From the NCBI GenBank assembly GCA_038501625.1, contig JAZAYU010000196.1:682001-746000 (forward strand): a DNA stretch of 64,000 bases, read 5' to 3'. Of this stretch, positions 11,264 through 22,400 are shown in pieces. The position numbers and the translations under genes were made by a program. Within the stretch, counting starts at the first letter, position 1. Every line of letters begins with the position of its first letter. The notes under the pieces were generated by a model that searched no databases, was not told the origin of the DNA, and saw nothing but the letters and a program-made list of their open reading frames with translations. This stretch comes from Corbicula japonica (taxonomy: Eukaryota > Mollusca > Bivalvia > Venerida > Cyrenidae).

Positions 11264-12420
11264 CAAAATACAATTACACGTACCTGTTATTGATATATTA
11301 AAGCAAATTTAAACCGATTACACATCTGACGTCGTTACATATCAAAGAACAGAAATAAATTAACAAGCAATGTGGACAAAGTAAAGAGGTTGAGCAAAAT
11401 ATTTACCTTGTTTAGTCTTAACTGTATTTGGAACTAAGAGATTGTGTGCAGAAATTAAAAACATGTTTTTTCTCAAACAAAATTAACGTAAAACCATTAA
11501 CGTCAGCAAATATAGCTAAACCATTAAATAAATAGTTACTGTGGCAACATGATTTTAGCCTTATCAGCAGTCATCAGTTCAAAAGTATTATAATTCAGGA
11601 TTCCTCGTTTTTAATGACGAAATGTTATACTAATAACAATTATGAATAATAGGTAAAGGTTTATTTTTAAAATAAATGTGCTGTAATTGAAATTAATTTT
11701 GAATTTTATTGCATTAAAAAATAAAACCGATAAAATCTGGATCTACACTGTTCGCACATCGATAACAGTCATATCCCAAGGAGTAAAGAATTTGAATGAC
11801 TATTAAATGATATTGCCCCTACTTGGTAACGAACCCGTTCAACAATAATGCCTTGTCATAAACGCTAATAACTGACAATATGTACGGTGAAACTTTTAAC
11901 GGCCTGAACACTGCAGGGAGCATCTAAAGGGAGAGAACCCGTATGACGAGTTGTGTTTTAAATTAGTTTTATTTATCTTAGTCAAATGAAAAAATATGAC
12001 ATTAAAATTATTAGAAATGAGCAGACATTTGTTTGTTCAAGTGTTTTGATGATGTCACTCTTTACCGGATTGTATTAAAACAATAACACAAAGTTTATTC
12101 ATCTCAAACTCAAAAACAAAACATAGGCACGACAGGGCTGCTACAATCGGTTCTTTGTCTCGACGATGATATCTCGCGTGTTTGTTTTGTGTTTGTCGGC
12201 CTTTGTCGTGTCAGCGTTTTGTCTGTCTGTTTTGTCATGTGCCCTTTCAGATGATCTAGACTACATACAATGACAAAATTTATCATAAAGTGATTAGAAT
12301 TTTATTTAACAGAATGTACAGGTGTATAAACCACAGAAATGTTATATCCTTTATCATCTATGCGTTCGCTTTTGCTAAATATGAGCGACAACTGTAATGA
12401 AGCATAAAAAAGAGTTAATT
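11264..12420. repeat. Segmental duplication, 3' flank of C1q copy 3 (partner 6293-7585)
   Basis: Colinear with 6293-7585, including a piggyBac-like MITE fragment (11728-11786), a SINE remnant (about 11805-11925) and the block starting ATGATATCTCG at 12166. Differences are substitutions and small indels. Confidence 0.8.
12166..12273 (+). other. Short ORF with signal-peptide-like start, copy b (35 codons)
   Basis: It encodes MISRVFVLCLSAFVVSAFCL followed by a small polar end and TGA. Compared with 7313 on +, some differences are silent (TCC/TCA, TCA/TCT), but the sequence is short and lies in a generally conserved duplicate, so selection cannot be claimed. No splice partner recognised. Confidence 0.25.
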
Positions 12421-13435
12421 TTAATGGAGCAATACTCCCATGAAGGCAGCACGTCTACAAACATCTTCTTGGAAGTCTCCTTGATAAGTGCTCTTTATCC
12501 GCACTTTTTCATTCTTTCCAACAACAATGATCGCATTTGCAGAGCTACAGCTACTACCAACGGGCTGATACTGAACTGCCAAAGCTACTTGTTTGCCTTC
12601 GTAAATTTTTGCGTATGCAACATGTTTGCCTGATTGGTTGCAAACTTGTTCAGTAAATTGGTACAGTCCATTAACAGGAGCTGTGAAGATGCCATCAGTA
12701 GCATAGTAGCCACCACCTTCGTTAAGGATATTGGTCTTGAAAATGATATCTCGACCATTCTCCAACTGAAGTTCGGCAGGATCATTTGCAGTAAAGGCAA
12801 CAAGTGGTTTGATTTCGGTTGTCTCTGAAGTTTAAATATTTACCTTGCAAAACCGGTGTTAGAAAGGACATTTATTTTAAACTTAAACCATTATGCTTAA
12901 GGACAATTCTGCAATAACATTTGAGAATGATACAACGATATAAGAAACATTCATACATTTAAAGTAGCATATTCACATTTTAATAATCATGCTTAAGTAA
13001 AAAAATTAAAACGTATTTTTGTGAACACAAAGAAGTTATTATTATTCATTGCAGCAAAATCAAAACAGATATTTTTTTTTCGATAAAACGATTGAACGGC
13101 CTTAGACATGTTATGTTCCATTACATTATTATAGTAGAAATATTTTAAGTACCTGATTTTCCATTTGCTACTTCATCTCTCAATTCCTGCCTGAATGTCA
13201 CCATTTCCTCCCACCTATGTGCTAATACAGCAATCACAGTTTCTTCAAGACGACGGACGTCCTGTTTAAGCTCTTTTATCTCGGCATCAGCTTTCGCTAA
13301 CTTATCATTAACCTGTCCTTCGTAGCAACATTGACTTTCAACTGCGCAAATGCTCTTGATCACATGAAGCAAGATTGTCATGAAAATAATCGACTGATCC
13401 AAGATGACAGAAACAAAATAAAAATATTTCGGCAT
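12421..13435 (-). CDS. C1q-domain gene copy 3, family start codon lost (ATG to TTG)
   Basis: Exon 2 (12824-12421) is fully open: ETTEIKPLVAFTAND..., the C1q core with GGGYYATDGIFTAPVNGLYQF, SSCSSANAIIVV and terminal MGVLLH. Exon 1 (to 13153, donor GTACTT) carries the coiled coil. At the position of the conserved MDKS start it reads TTG GAT CAG TCG (13402-13391). An upstream in-frame ATG at 13435 would add 11 residues, but it lies only about 9 bases from the TATTTAAAG box and so probably upstream of transcription start. The next ATG inside exon 1 (FMTILLH) would shorten the signal peptide. The product would be 228 residues from 13435. Whether it is expressed is open. The 328-base intron is unexpanded, and a poly(A) signal lies at 12301-12306. 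Confidence 0.75.
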
Positions 13436-13980
13436 TCTAGCTTTAAATACAGTATTTATAGGTTAAATGTTGGCAAGGAAATTATATTTTCTATGAAACA
13501 AACGAATTGCGTAAACAATCTACAGAATGACTTTGTAGAGTTAAAGAGTTTTGATAATTTTCTTCCTCAAATGTAAGTGACTTTATTGAAAGAAAATGCT
13601 GACCGTAACATTCACATCACGCAATCATAACAAGTATACAACGATTCTCTCAATCTTACCATTTCAAGTAGTTAAAATAAGGTGCATATGGTTCATTTAA
13701 ATTTCTCACCTAGGAGCATTTGTATAAAACAATACAATCAGCACGTACAAAGCTGGATACCCAATCAGATATATGTAAAATCTCTATCAGCCAACCGGCG
13801 TAGGCTTGATCCGTTCTCTGAAGTTATTTCTACACGTAACAACTTTTCTAAGTATACATTATTTTCCTTCCGATATTTTTCATATTTCTAAAAATATTGG
13901 AACGAAATTGTGACTGTTACCCATGGTTATACAATGATAAATTTTAAAATTATAGACGCCACAAACAATTCACGAAACTA

Positions 13981-14106
13981 AGAACCCGACGGGTTACCGC
14001 CTTGGAAAGGTGAATGGCAAAACAATTTGCCATTGGTGGTTGAAATCAGGTTCTAGGGTGTAGTAACCTTACACTAGCTCCCAACAGGTTCTCATATGAA
14101 CAAACA
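13981..14106 (+). repeat. Dispersed repeat, second copy
   Basis: Same family as 11049-11183 in the opposite orientation: AGAACCCGACGGGTTACCG, GGCAAAACAATTTGCC, CAGGTTCTAGGGT, AACAGGTTCTCATATGAAC. A partial third copy, with GGGTTCTAGGGTTTACC, is at about 15926-15994. Confidence 0.5.
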
Positions 14107-16380
14107 AAAGGTTATTCAGAACTGTATTACCTCTATGAGATCAAGGTGGCTCGCGTTTATACAATCTGAAGATGGTCATATGCGTTATTGACTGATGTTG
14201 TGAATTTGTATTTTGTGGGTGCCAGTATTCTAAATGAGTGTAAGCAGTCAGTTGTCTGTCGTTTTTAATGATGTTTTGCTAATAAATCAGTGAGTATTTA
14301 TTGCATGTTTTATTGAAAGCTTTAGAGCAAAAGCTCAATTATCAAGCCAGTAATAACCCAGTACGCAGGTGTATACTTAGAAAAGTTGTTTAGTGTATTT
14401 TACCATGACCATCAAGTTTTTTCTATAGGCGTTGCATTACAGTGACCGTGATAATAACTTCTAAAAGTCCGTTTCCTCGGCATGACGTAATTTATATTTT
14501 CGAAGCCATCAATAGCTCGACGCAAATTTTTAAAGCTGTATTAGGGTTGTTTAAAAGGTAAGTAAAGTGAAAAAAGGCTAAATAACAAATCAAGCTTTAT
14601 TGTTCAAATTACAGAAATATTGATTTAAGATCTAAAATACAATTATAAATGTTTCGTATAAATTAAATTTGGAGTTCTGTTAAAATACATTTGAAGCATC
14701 AAAATAGGCGTATTAGAACTTGCGGAAACGCATAAAAATGGAAAATTTCATATTTTTAAGACCTTGTGTCAAACTGACCAACAATATGTTTCACTAAAAT
14801 CACTCCTGATTGTCATTTATGATCAAAACATGACACGGACTTCTAGGAAAATATGCTGTTATATTAATGTATGAGATATGTTGCATGATGTCACACACCT
14901 TACAAATTAAGCTGATATTTCCTCAAGGAAGCTACACGTTAAGATACATGTAATTTAAAAATTGCTTATAATAATAAATTCATTTCGTCAAGAAAAAATA
15001 AACTTACCGATATATAATAAATTTATTGTGTAATTAATCTTAAAAGTCACGTAAATTATTATAATAGCAAAGATGTTTTAATTATTTTTCTACCAATCTC
15101 AACTTATTGGCATTCATTTTGAAAACTAAAAGAATTATACTATAACTGATTATTGTAATACCATTCTCTCCTCTCCTCTCTGTGTGGCTGTGTGGTGAGG
15201 CTTTGTCTGTCGAATGTGGCCATTCCTGATATGCATATTTCAATTTTTAGTCATTAGTCACTGTGGATGTCCAATAACATTTAATGCACTTTTTTCTTAA
15301 ACAACACCAAATCTTGTCCATTTTCCAGCCTTTTTTTAATTGGTGTGCTAAACAAATGTGGTTTTTAAAACTGTCACATTTTTTGTCACACTCCTGACAA
15401 TTTTTCCCCATTTTGTTAGAATATTTTGAACGGATGGTGATATTTTGGAGAACATCAAAAGTCGTTAAAGGGCATGTTGAGACACCTCTGCTAAACAAGA
15501 AAATGACAGTTAAAGTTTGTTGTACAATTTTATAGCAGAAAACCCGTAAGTATCAATATTTGAATTAGCGCATGATTAAATTTATAGAAGTATTTAATAA
15601 TATATAGATGCCGGTAATTTACCGCATAATTTATTAAGGAGCTTCGTGCAGATCCGTAGAATTATATCACTCTGGGCTTCGCCTCTCATAACATAGCCTT
15701 GTGCAGCTGAACTCTTGCAACTTTTATTATTTCATAATTAAAATTATTTTACAGATTTACGGTTCTAAATAAATAATGCACGTTGTACAAACAAGTAAAG
15801 TGTTCGAGTATATGGTGGCGTACAGCAATTATGACGGATAATTTGTGGGTTTCTTGAAATCACAGAACACAAACGACTGATACTGGAATTAAATGAGTCC
15901 GTTTAAAAAACGTAAAAACAAACTACCACTGGGGATGTAAACCGGGTTCTAGGGTTTACCAAACTCACACATGCCTAAACAAGTTCTCACATGAATGTCT
16001 AAAAGCATTATGTTTTACTTTCTAAAATCGCAATATAAGTGCAAACATTGTGGAAATAAATAAAAACATAGTTTCTTAGAAACCACATAACACGTTTCTT
16101 AAAAAATGTTATCTGGCGCAAATCTATACTTTTACCAGCAGCTCCAATCATCACATAATTGCGCAATTATATTATTCATTCTTATTTGAATAGGCTTCAC
16201 ATTTCCCTGTGATCATAAAAACAAAGTTACCGATGGTATATCGCAGAATTTTTCACGGGGAGAAGTTCAATGCGCGATAATTTTTCATGAGGGATAGAGC
16301 CCAGAGTGAAATATATATAAAGATAGCATGCGATATATCGCCGGCCTGTGCTGATTTAACTAACCCATTCAACCGGTAAA
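14107..16380. other. Intergenic upstream of C1q copy 4, no gene recognised
   Basis: Apart from a dispersed repeat at 15145-15250, a short repeat at about 15926-15994, and two inverted CACTCTGGGCT segments near 15670 and 16305 that may belong to one degraded palindromic element, I see nothing annotatable. Confidence 0.45.
15145..15250 (+). repeat. Dispersed direct repeat, copy 1 (partner 21555-21659)
   Basis: The copies share ACTGATTRTTGTAATACC, CTCTCTGTGTGGCTGTGTGG and CATTCCTGATATGCATATTT in the same order and orientation, 6.4 kb apart. Fragment of an unclassified interspersed element. Confidence 0.6.
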
Positions 16381-16385
16381 TACAG

Positions 16386-16394
16386 TATAAAAAG
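16386..16394 (+). promoter_or_regulatory. TATA box of C1q copy 4
   Basis: TATAAAAAG lies 33 bases before the ATG. The surrounding bases align with upstream regions of the other copies, where the box is altered: TGTATGTAATA in copy 1 and TATTTAAAG in copy 3. Copy 5 has TTTAAATA at a comparable place. The implied 5' leader is very short, about 5-15 bases. Confidence 0.55.
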
Positions 16395-16426
16395 CTTGAA
16401 TACCGAAAGATGCACATTAATCTGTC

Positions 16427-19400
16427 ATGGATAAGTCAATAATGTTCGCGATAATTTTGCTTCATATGATCAACATTATTTGGGCGCTAGAAAATCAAAG
16501 TTGCTACGAAGGACAGGTTAATGATAAATTAGCGAAAGCTGATGCCGAGATAAAAGAGCTTAAACAGGATGTTCGTCGTCTTGAAGAAACTGTGATAGCT
16601 GTATTAGCACACAGGTGGGAGGAAATGATGACATTCAGACAGGAATTGAGGGACGAAATCGCAAGAGGACAAGCAGGTAAGCGCCAGTTCAAGGATTTTT
16701 TAATAATAATATAATGCAAGCTAAGTTTTCTTGATTTTTTACTCAAGGTTTGAATCGGTATCTGATGTTGTTTTTTTTCATTTGGGTACGGAAATTACAG
16801 TTGGGTTGTTTTAAGTGTGTGAAGCCGAAGGTCTTCATAGCTTTCTTTAAAAAATCCGTGTGTCATACCCAAATAAAACCATCAAATATCGCTTCAGTTC
16901 TTATACCGGTATTAACAAACATAAATACTCTCATTATTGCAGAAATTTTTAGAATAAATTGTGACATCGAAAGACTGTTGGATTATGACAAGAATTTTAA
17001 ATATTACGGCCTTTTGAATGGCTGTTGGAACAGCCACGATGACGACAAAGTAAAAGACTGCACGCGTTTTCGGGGCAACTCGTGGCAAAACTTGCATGCT
17101 CGTCGACGTCACGCGTAAAAACATTCTGATGAAGTAAAGTGTAAATATTCATATAACGAAACATGATTTATTATGGTAAACAGTGTGATGTATTACTTTA
17201 AGAGGCGTGGCTACTGTAAAAGTCGCCCACTGTTTTGACGTAAGACATGGACGAACACCCACTTTTTTCCACGAGTTGCTGCGAAAAAGCGTGTCGTCAT
17301 TCACTTTTTCGTCAGCCTGGTTGTTCCAACATCCATTCAAAAAAAGACGTAATATCTAAAATTCTTCTAACAATTTCGGTAAATATGAGAGCATTTATGA
17401 GTGTCAATATAAGGACTGACTGGATATTCGATATTTTCATCTGAGTATAAAAAAACAGTTGATTGCCCTTCGGGCTCCCGCACATTAAGCAACCCAACTG
17501 TTTTCCATATGAAAATGGAAACCATCAACCATCAAATATCGATTTAACCCTTAAAAAAATTATACATGTATCTGATTCAATTGAATTCCATTTTAATAAA
17601 AAACGACAAATTCTTTGTGTCTACGACAGAATCGTTTTATGATATTTTAGGCTGAACATCAATATGAGGGCCTCCCGTTGGAAATGTAATCGTTGTTAAT
17701 TGACACCAATGCAATAAATGAACTCAAAGTGTGCACACGTTTATTATATTATATTATATTTTATTGGTCTAATGGCAGAGACATTCTACTATATATCACT
17801 GGTAAAAAATATTAATTTCTTAATCAAATTCCCGAACATACATGTAGGTAAAATCGCTCTTTTTGTTTTAATTATTTTTAAGTGATTTTGCCGACCTTGC
17901 TCAATATATTGCGACTAAAATACATCTACTAGTTGATCATTTATTTAACCAAAAAGTTCTTAAATTAAACAAAACTGGCAAACACATTATTTGCACGAAA
18001 TTTGAAAATAGTGATGCACTACGGACGGACACTGATGTAGATAAACGTCATGTTCAAGGCTGACCGAAATTTAAAAATAATACAATACTAGTAATCTATT
18101 CAAAATCAAAGGAAAACGATTTGTACATCTTTGTGAACCTTTGTTCTCAACTGAATCATGGTGTCTAACAACCGATCAAAATAGACAAACATTAACGACA
18201 GTTACATGTATGTAAGATATTGATAGTTCTTCTAAAATTACTTTTGTTTAAATATTTCGGCCAGTTTCAAGATGGGTGGTTTCGATATCCAGCCAATATA
18301 GATTTGGATATTGTGCAAGGATATCCTGCCTGCTTTATAAATTTTGCCTTTGGTGCTCTTTTTGATATGCAGGATTTGTATTCTCTGAGCCCTTGTCAAA
18401 AGTTTTCACAGTTCTATTCTAGTTAGTTACGCCCATTGTTACTGGTTTGGCGAAACCCCAATCTTTTAGCTGTGGACCATACGCCACTGAAATGGTATTA
18501 TTGAAGATTATATGTTAAACGCCATATGAACACATTCGTCTGGGATGAATCGTTATTGTACTGATTAATGGTGTAAATATTGAATTGCACCATGGGCTAG
18601 GCGTGAGTAGTAATATGAATTTCCATTTTTGCCGGTGAACAAGCTTGATTCGAACCGAGCTTGTACAGTGCTGAAAATTATGAAATTGACATTCCGATCC
18701 GGTCCGCTTCCGATCCTAATGTCATCTATAACCGATCCGATTCCAATCCCATTGTGGTCCAATTCCAATTCCATTCCAATTCCATTGCACTCCAATTTTT
18801 TTCACTCCAGACAATGCGCTCCAAACGATCTTTACGCTCAAACCGATTCTTCCGATTCCGATCTTTTCGCTCCCGATTTTCATTGGTCATTAACTATAAC
18901 GCAAGACAATGCGCTCCAAAAGATCTTTACGCTCAAATCGATTCTTCCGATTCCGATCATTTCGCTACCGCTTTTCATTGGTCATTACTTATAACGCATC
19001 CCACGCTGAATTTACATTTCTGTGACATTTTTCTTATTCGCAGTTTTGTTTAATTTTATTGTTTTAACACCGTAGTTACTAGGGATGTCAACGGATACCA
19101 TTTTCGGTATCCGGATATCCGTATATACTATCCGGATACTATCCGGATAACCGTATAGATCGGCGACTTTGTCTGTTATGTGATGACGTCGTTAATCCCG
19201 CTTTTTTCAACGCATAGAATTGAACTTCGGATCTACGAAAACTTGAATTAATTTTGAGTGTTTTGTTTCTGCCAAGACAGTGTCGCCGTATATACTAAGT
19301 GCTGTGTTACTATTTATGGAGAGTATTCTTAATTTTATTTTTAACTCTTGATATTTATTCACGCAATTTGACCAGGGCGAATGTAACTCACGATGAAAAA

Positions 19401-22400
19401 TGAGTGAACTCTTGTTGATTTCTTTTTATGCAATTAAACTCGTTTTTGTTCTTCTGCATACGACTTTTGCATTAAATTTTCAAGGTTTTTCTCGTTCCAT
19501 CTATTTTTTTCTGCAAAGCGTAGAACTTTGAATAAAAATTTTGTACCGTTCGCACATCTAGATACGTTTTTGATCTTAGCTGTGACATTGAGATTTATCT
19601 GGTACGTTCCAGAGACTATACATGTATTTGCCAAATTACACAAAGTAAAAATGAACAATAAATGCACAACATTTTATAATTTATTCATTATTATTTTATT
19701 CGCCGTTATCAACTTTATTTGATCGAAATTACATAATTAAATATTTTCTCTGCAAAATAACAATCAAGATATTCGACAATGAATGTGACAGCATTACGGG
19801 GACATTTGTAAACTTAATTGACAATAATTGACAGCGCTAGTTTGAAGACAATAACATTATCAATATACCTTGTGGATTACTATAATTGGCAAACAATGGT
19901 CCTGACCGCCTGGATGATTGCAATGAGGATGCAGTTTTCGCACCTCTGATCTGTTAAACAAACACCGCGTTACTTCTTGTGGCAGTTTTATGACGATCAA
20001 TATACAGTCTCAAATTATCTAATTATGACATCTGAACAGGTGTTTAGAAGCAATAAAGGACGCTTTTTGTACTATTTAAGATGAGTTTTTTACTAATTTT
20101 TACGAATATTCGGATATGAAATTAGTATCCGGATACTGACTTAGTATCCGGATATCCGGCTATTCGGATATTCGTTGACATCCCTAGTAGTTACTAACAA
20201 AGTAAAGTGATCATTTTAGATCTAAAATGACGGCTTACTAAATTTTACATCAGTTTAATGTAAGCGTTTATTACATTGCAGTTTTAAAATATAAGCGTTA
20301 ATTACACCCGATATAAGTGAGATTCATGTTCATTTGAGATGTTTAGGAACTCAGCTGGTTTTGCGTAAATAAAGTCAGTAAATGCCTTTGGTCCGTATGC
20401 ACCAATAAGCAGTTAATAAAACTTTTTAGCCTAAATTTACGCTCTAGGAAGTAGCGAAATATGCAAAATATACCGTTGAAGAGCTAAACAATTTTTCAGC
20501 ATAAATGTACGCTGGTTGAAGTTTTGAAAGACTTAATAAGGAATATTCGTTCCGTTTTGCTTAATTTATGCTGTAACATAGAAGTAAACTTGTGAAACAT
20601 CGATAATAAACTTATTTAAATGTGAATATCGTGTTTATTTCTTTGTTTTTCACCGCTGAAATCAAAAGGGGAAAATAGTTTCTCTTTTAGTTTCGGACAG
20701 CGTTTATGGGTTATATTTCATACTGGACTAAACAAATGTTTACGTTCAAAAGTGTAAATTAGCATTAAATACATTTCAGTTGTGAATTTCCTTACTAAAT
20801 AAAATAATACATTAGCGCCATAATGTAGCACAGGTGAATGCTCATGTTCGTTATTTCTTCCCTTGCGTAAGAAAAATTATTACGTATTTTCGCTTAAAGG
20901 GCACTTTATACAAAAAGGTTCCGAACTTAATTTCAATAATATCATGCGTGTGAATGGCAAACACACCATTTACTATTATATGTTTTCAGATTTATTTACA
21001 AAATTATCGTTTAATTAGTTTTTTATTACTAGTGTTTGATAGCAGAAAACTCAATTAAATTATTGTCAAAATGATTTGTTTAAAGTCGTTAAAAGAATCG
21101 GAAGAAGCGATTCGGATCGCTACTATATATAACTAAAAAAAAACTATAAATAGAAGCGATCCGATCCGGTCAAAACGTTCCGGTCTTTTCCCTCCAAGCG
21201 ATCCAAACGCTCAAAGCGATTCCGATGCGGTCAAAACGCTCCGGTCTTTTCACTCCAAGCGATTAAAACGTTCAAAGCGATTCCGATCCGGTCAAAATGC
21301 TCCGGTCTTTTCACTCCAAGAGATCCAAACGCTCAAAGCGATTCGCTTCGATACCATTCCGTTTCCAATTCGATAATGCTACTATTGCGCTCCTAACGGG
21401 ATCAGTTTGCGGTCCGCTTCCGATCCACTTCCGATCCGATTGTCAATTTCATGATTTCAAGTACTATTTTCATATTTGCTTTGCTCTGTGGCATTCAAAA
21501 ATTCATTTTCATCTATTGCATAGTATTTTAGCACCCTGTGGCGTCTATTTTGACACTGATTGTTGTAATACCATTCTCTCTTCTCCTCTCTGTGTGGCTG
21601 TGTGGGGACGCTGTGCCTGTTGGATGAGGCCATTCCTGATATGCATATTTCACGTTTTCAAATTAGTTTGATTTCTTAAATATTACATTTGAGATGTTTC
21701 GTGTCTTATTGCGTGGATTAATCAGGCGCGTAGGAGCAGGGGCCGCGGCCCCAATATTTCGGCAAGTCGCAGCCCCGGCGGCCAAGACTTCAAAATAGGG
21801 TTCTTCGGCGATTATGCAATGCCATAAACAGTTAAATCTCGCCATAAGATCGTCGTTTTCACCTTTAAGTCGTTATCGGCTTAGCTAATACTCAGTCATG
21901 TGTCAACGTCAAGGAAACGGTGAAGTGTCGTGGGATTGCCTCAGGGTTTTAAACCAATGGTCGAGTAAGGAGCTAATCCCAGTTAAATGTATCGAAATAA
22001 GTAGCGCGAAACAATGTCGTATTCGAAGACAGACCATAATCGGAGAAGTTCAAGCTGGGTTAAAATCTTATACTAAGACGCAGGTTCACGAAAGCGCTAA
22101 AATAGTATAATTATATTGTATTTCATAAAATTAACATAATTTCCTAAGGAATATTCAGTAAATATGGATACGACACTATTCCTGATGCATCTTTATATAC
22201 ATACCAGCGTCCCCCCTCTCATAAGTGAAATCCTGTATCTGCCCCTTTCATTTCATAATTTTGTTTGGCGTACGTATGCACCATTTTCAAAATGACTTAA
22301 GCATAAATCTTATGTAAAATATAACAACACGATTAAAAGGGTGCTCATAAATTTGTGATTTTGAGATTAAGTATATTATTCTAGCACTTTAAAACTGAAT

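Larger units (their letters stand above)
18663..21464. mobile_element. Large inverted-end element with GATCCG-rich subterminal repeats, disrupted by a hAT MITE
   Basis: The left end GTAC...TTATGAAATTGACA is mirrored at the right end by TGTCAATTTCATGATTTCAA followed by GTAC. Inside both ends lie arrays of CTCCAAGCGATCC / CTCAAAGCGATTCC-type motifs: a 95-base duplicated unit at about 18809-18990 and a 61-base unit at 21155-21346. Such subterminal arrays are usual for transposase binding. No transposase frame remains. A separate hAT-type element (19080-20186) sits within it. Confidence 0.5.

Noticed and set aside
16750..17118. 122-codon ORF in the C1q copy 4 intron
   Set aside because: It lies in one arm of the foldback element and has a mirror partner in the other arm.
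18565..19053. Overlapping ORFs rich in Pro/Ile/Ser or Arg/Ser
   Set aside because: Translations of GATCCG/CCAATT simple repeats in a transposon end.
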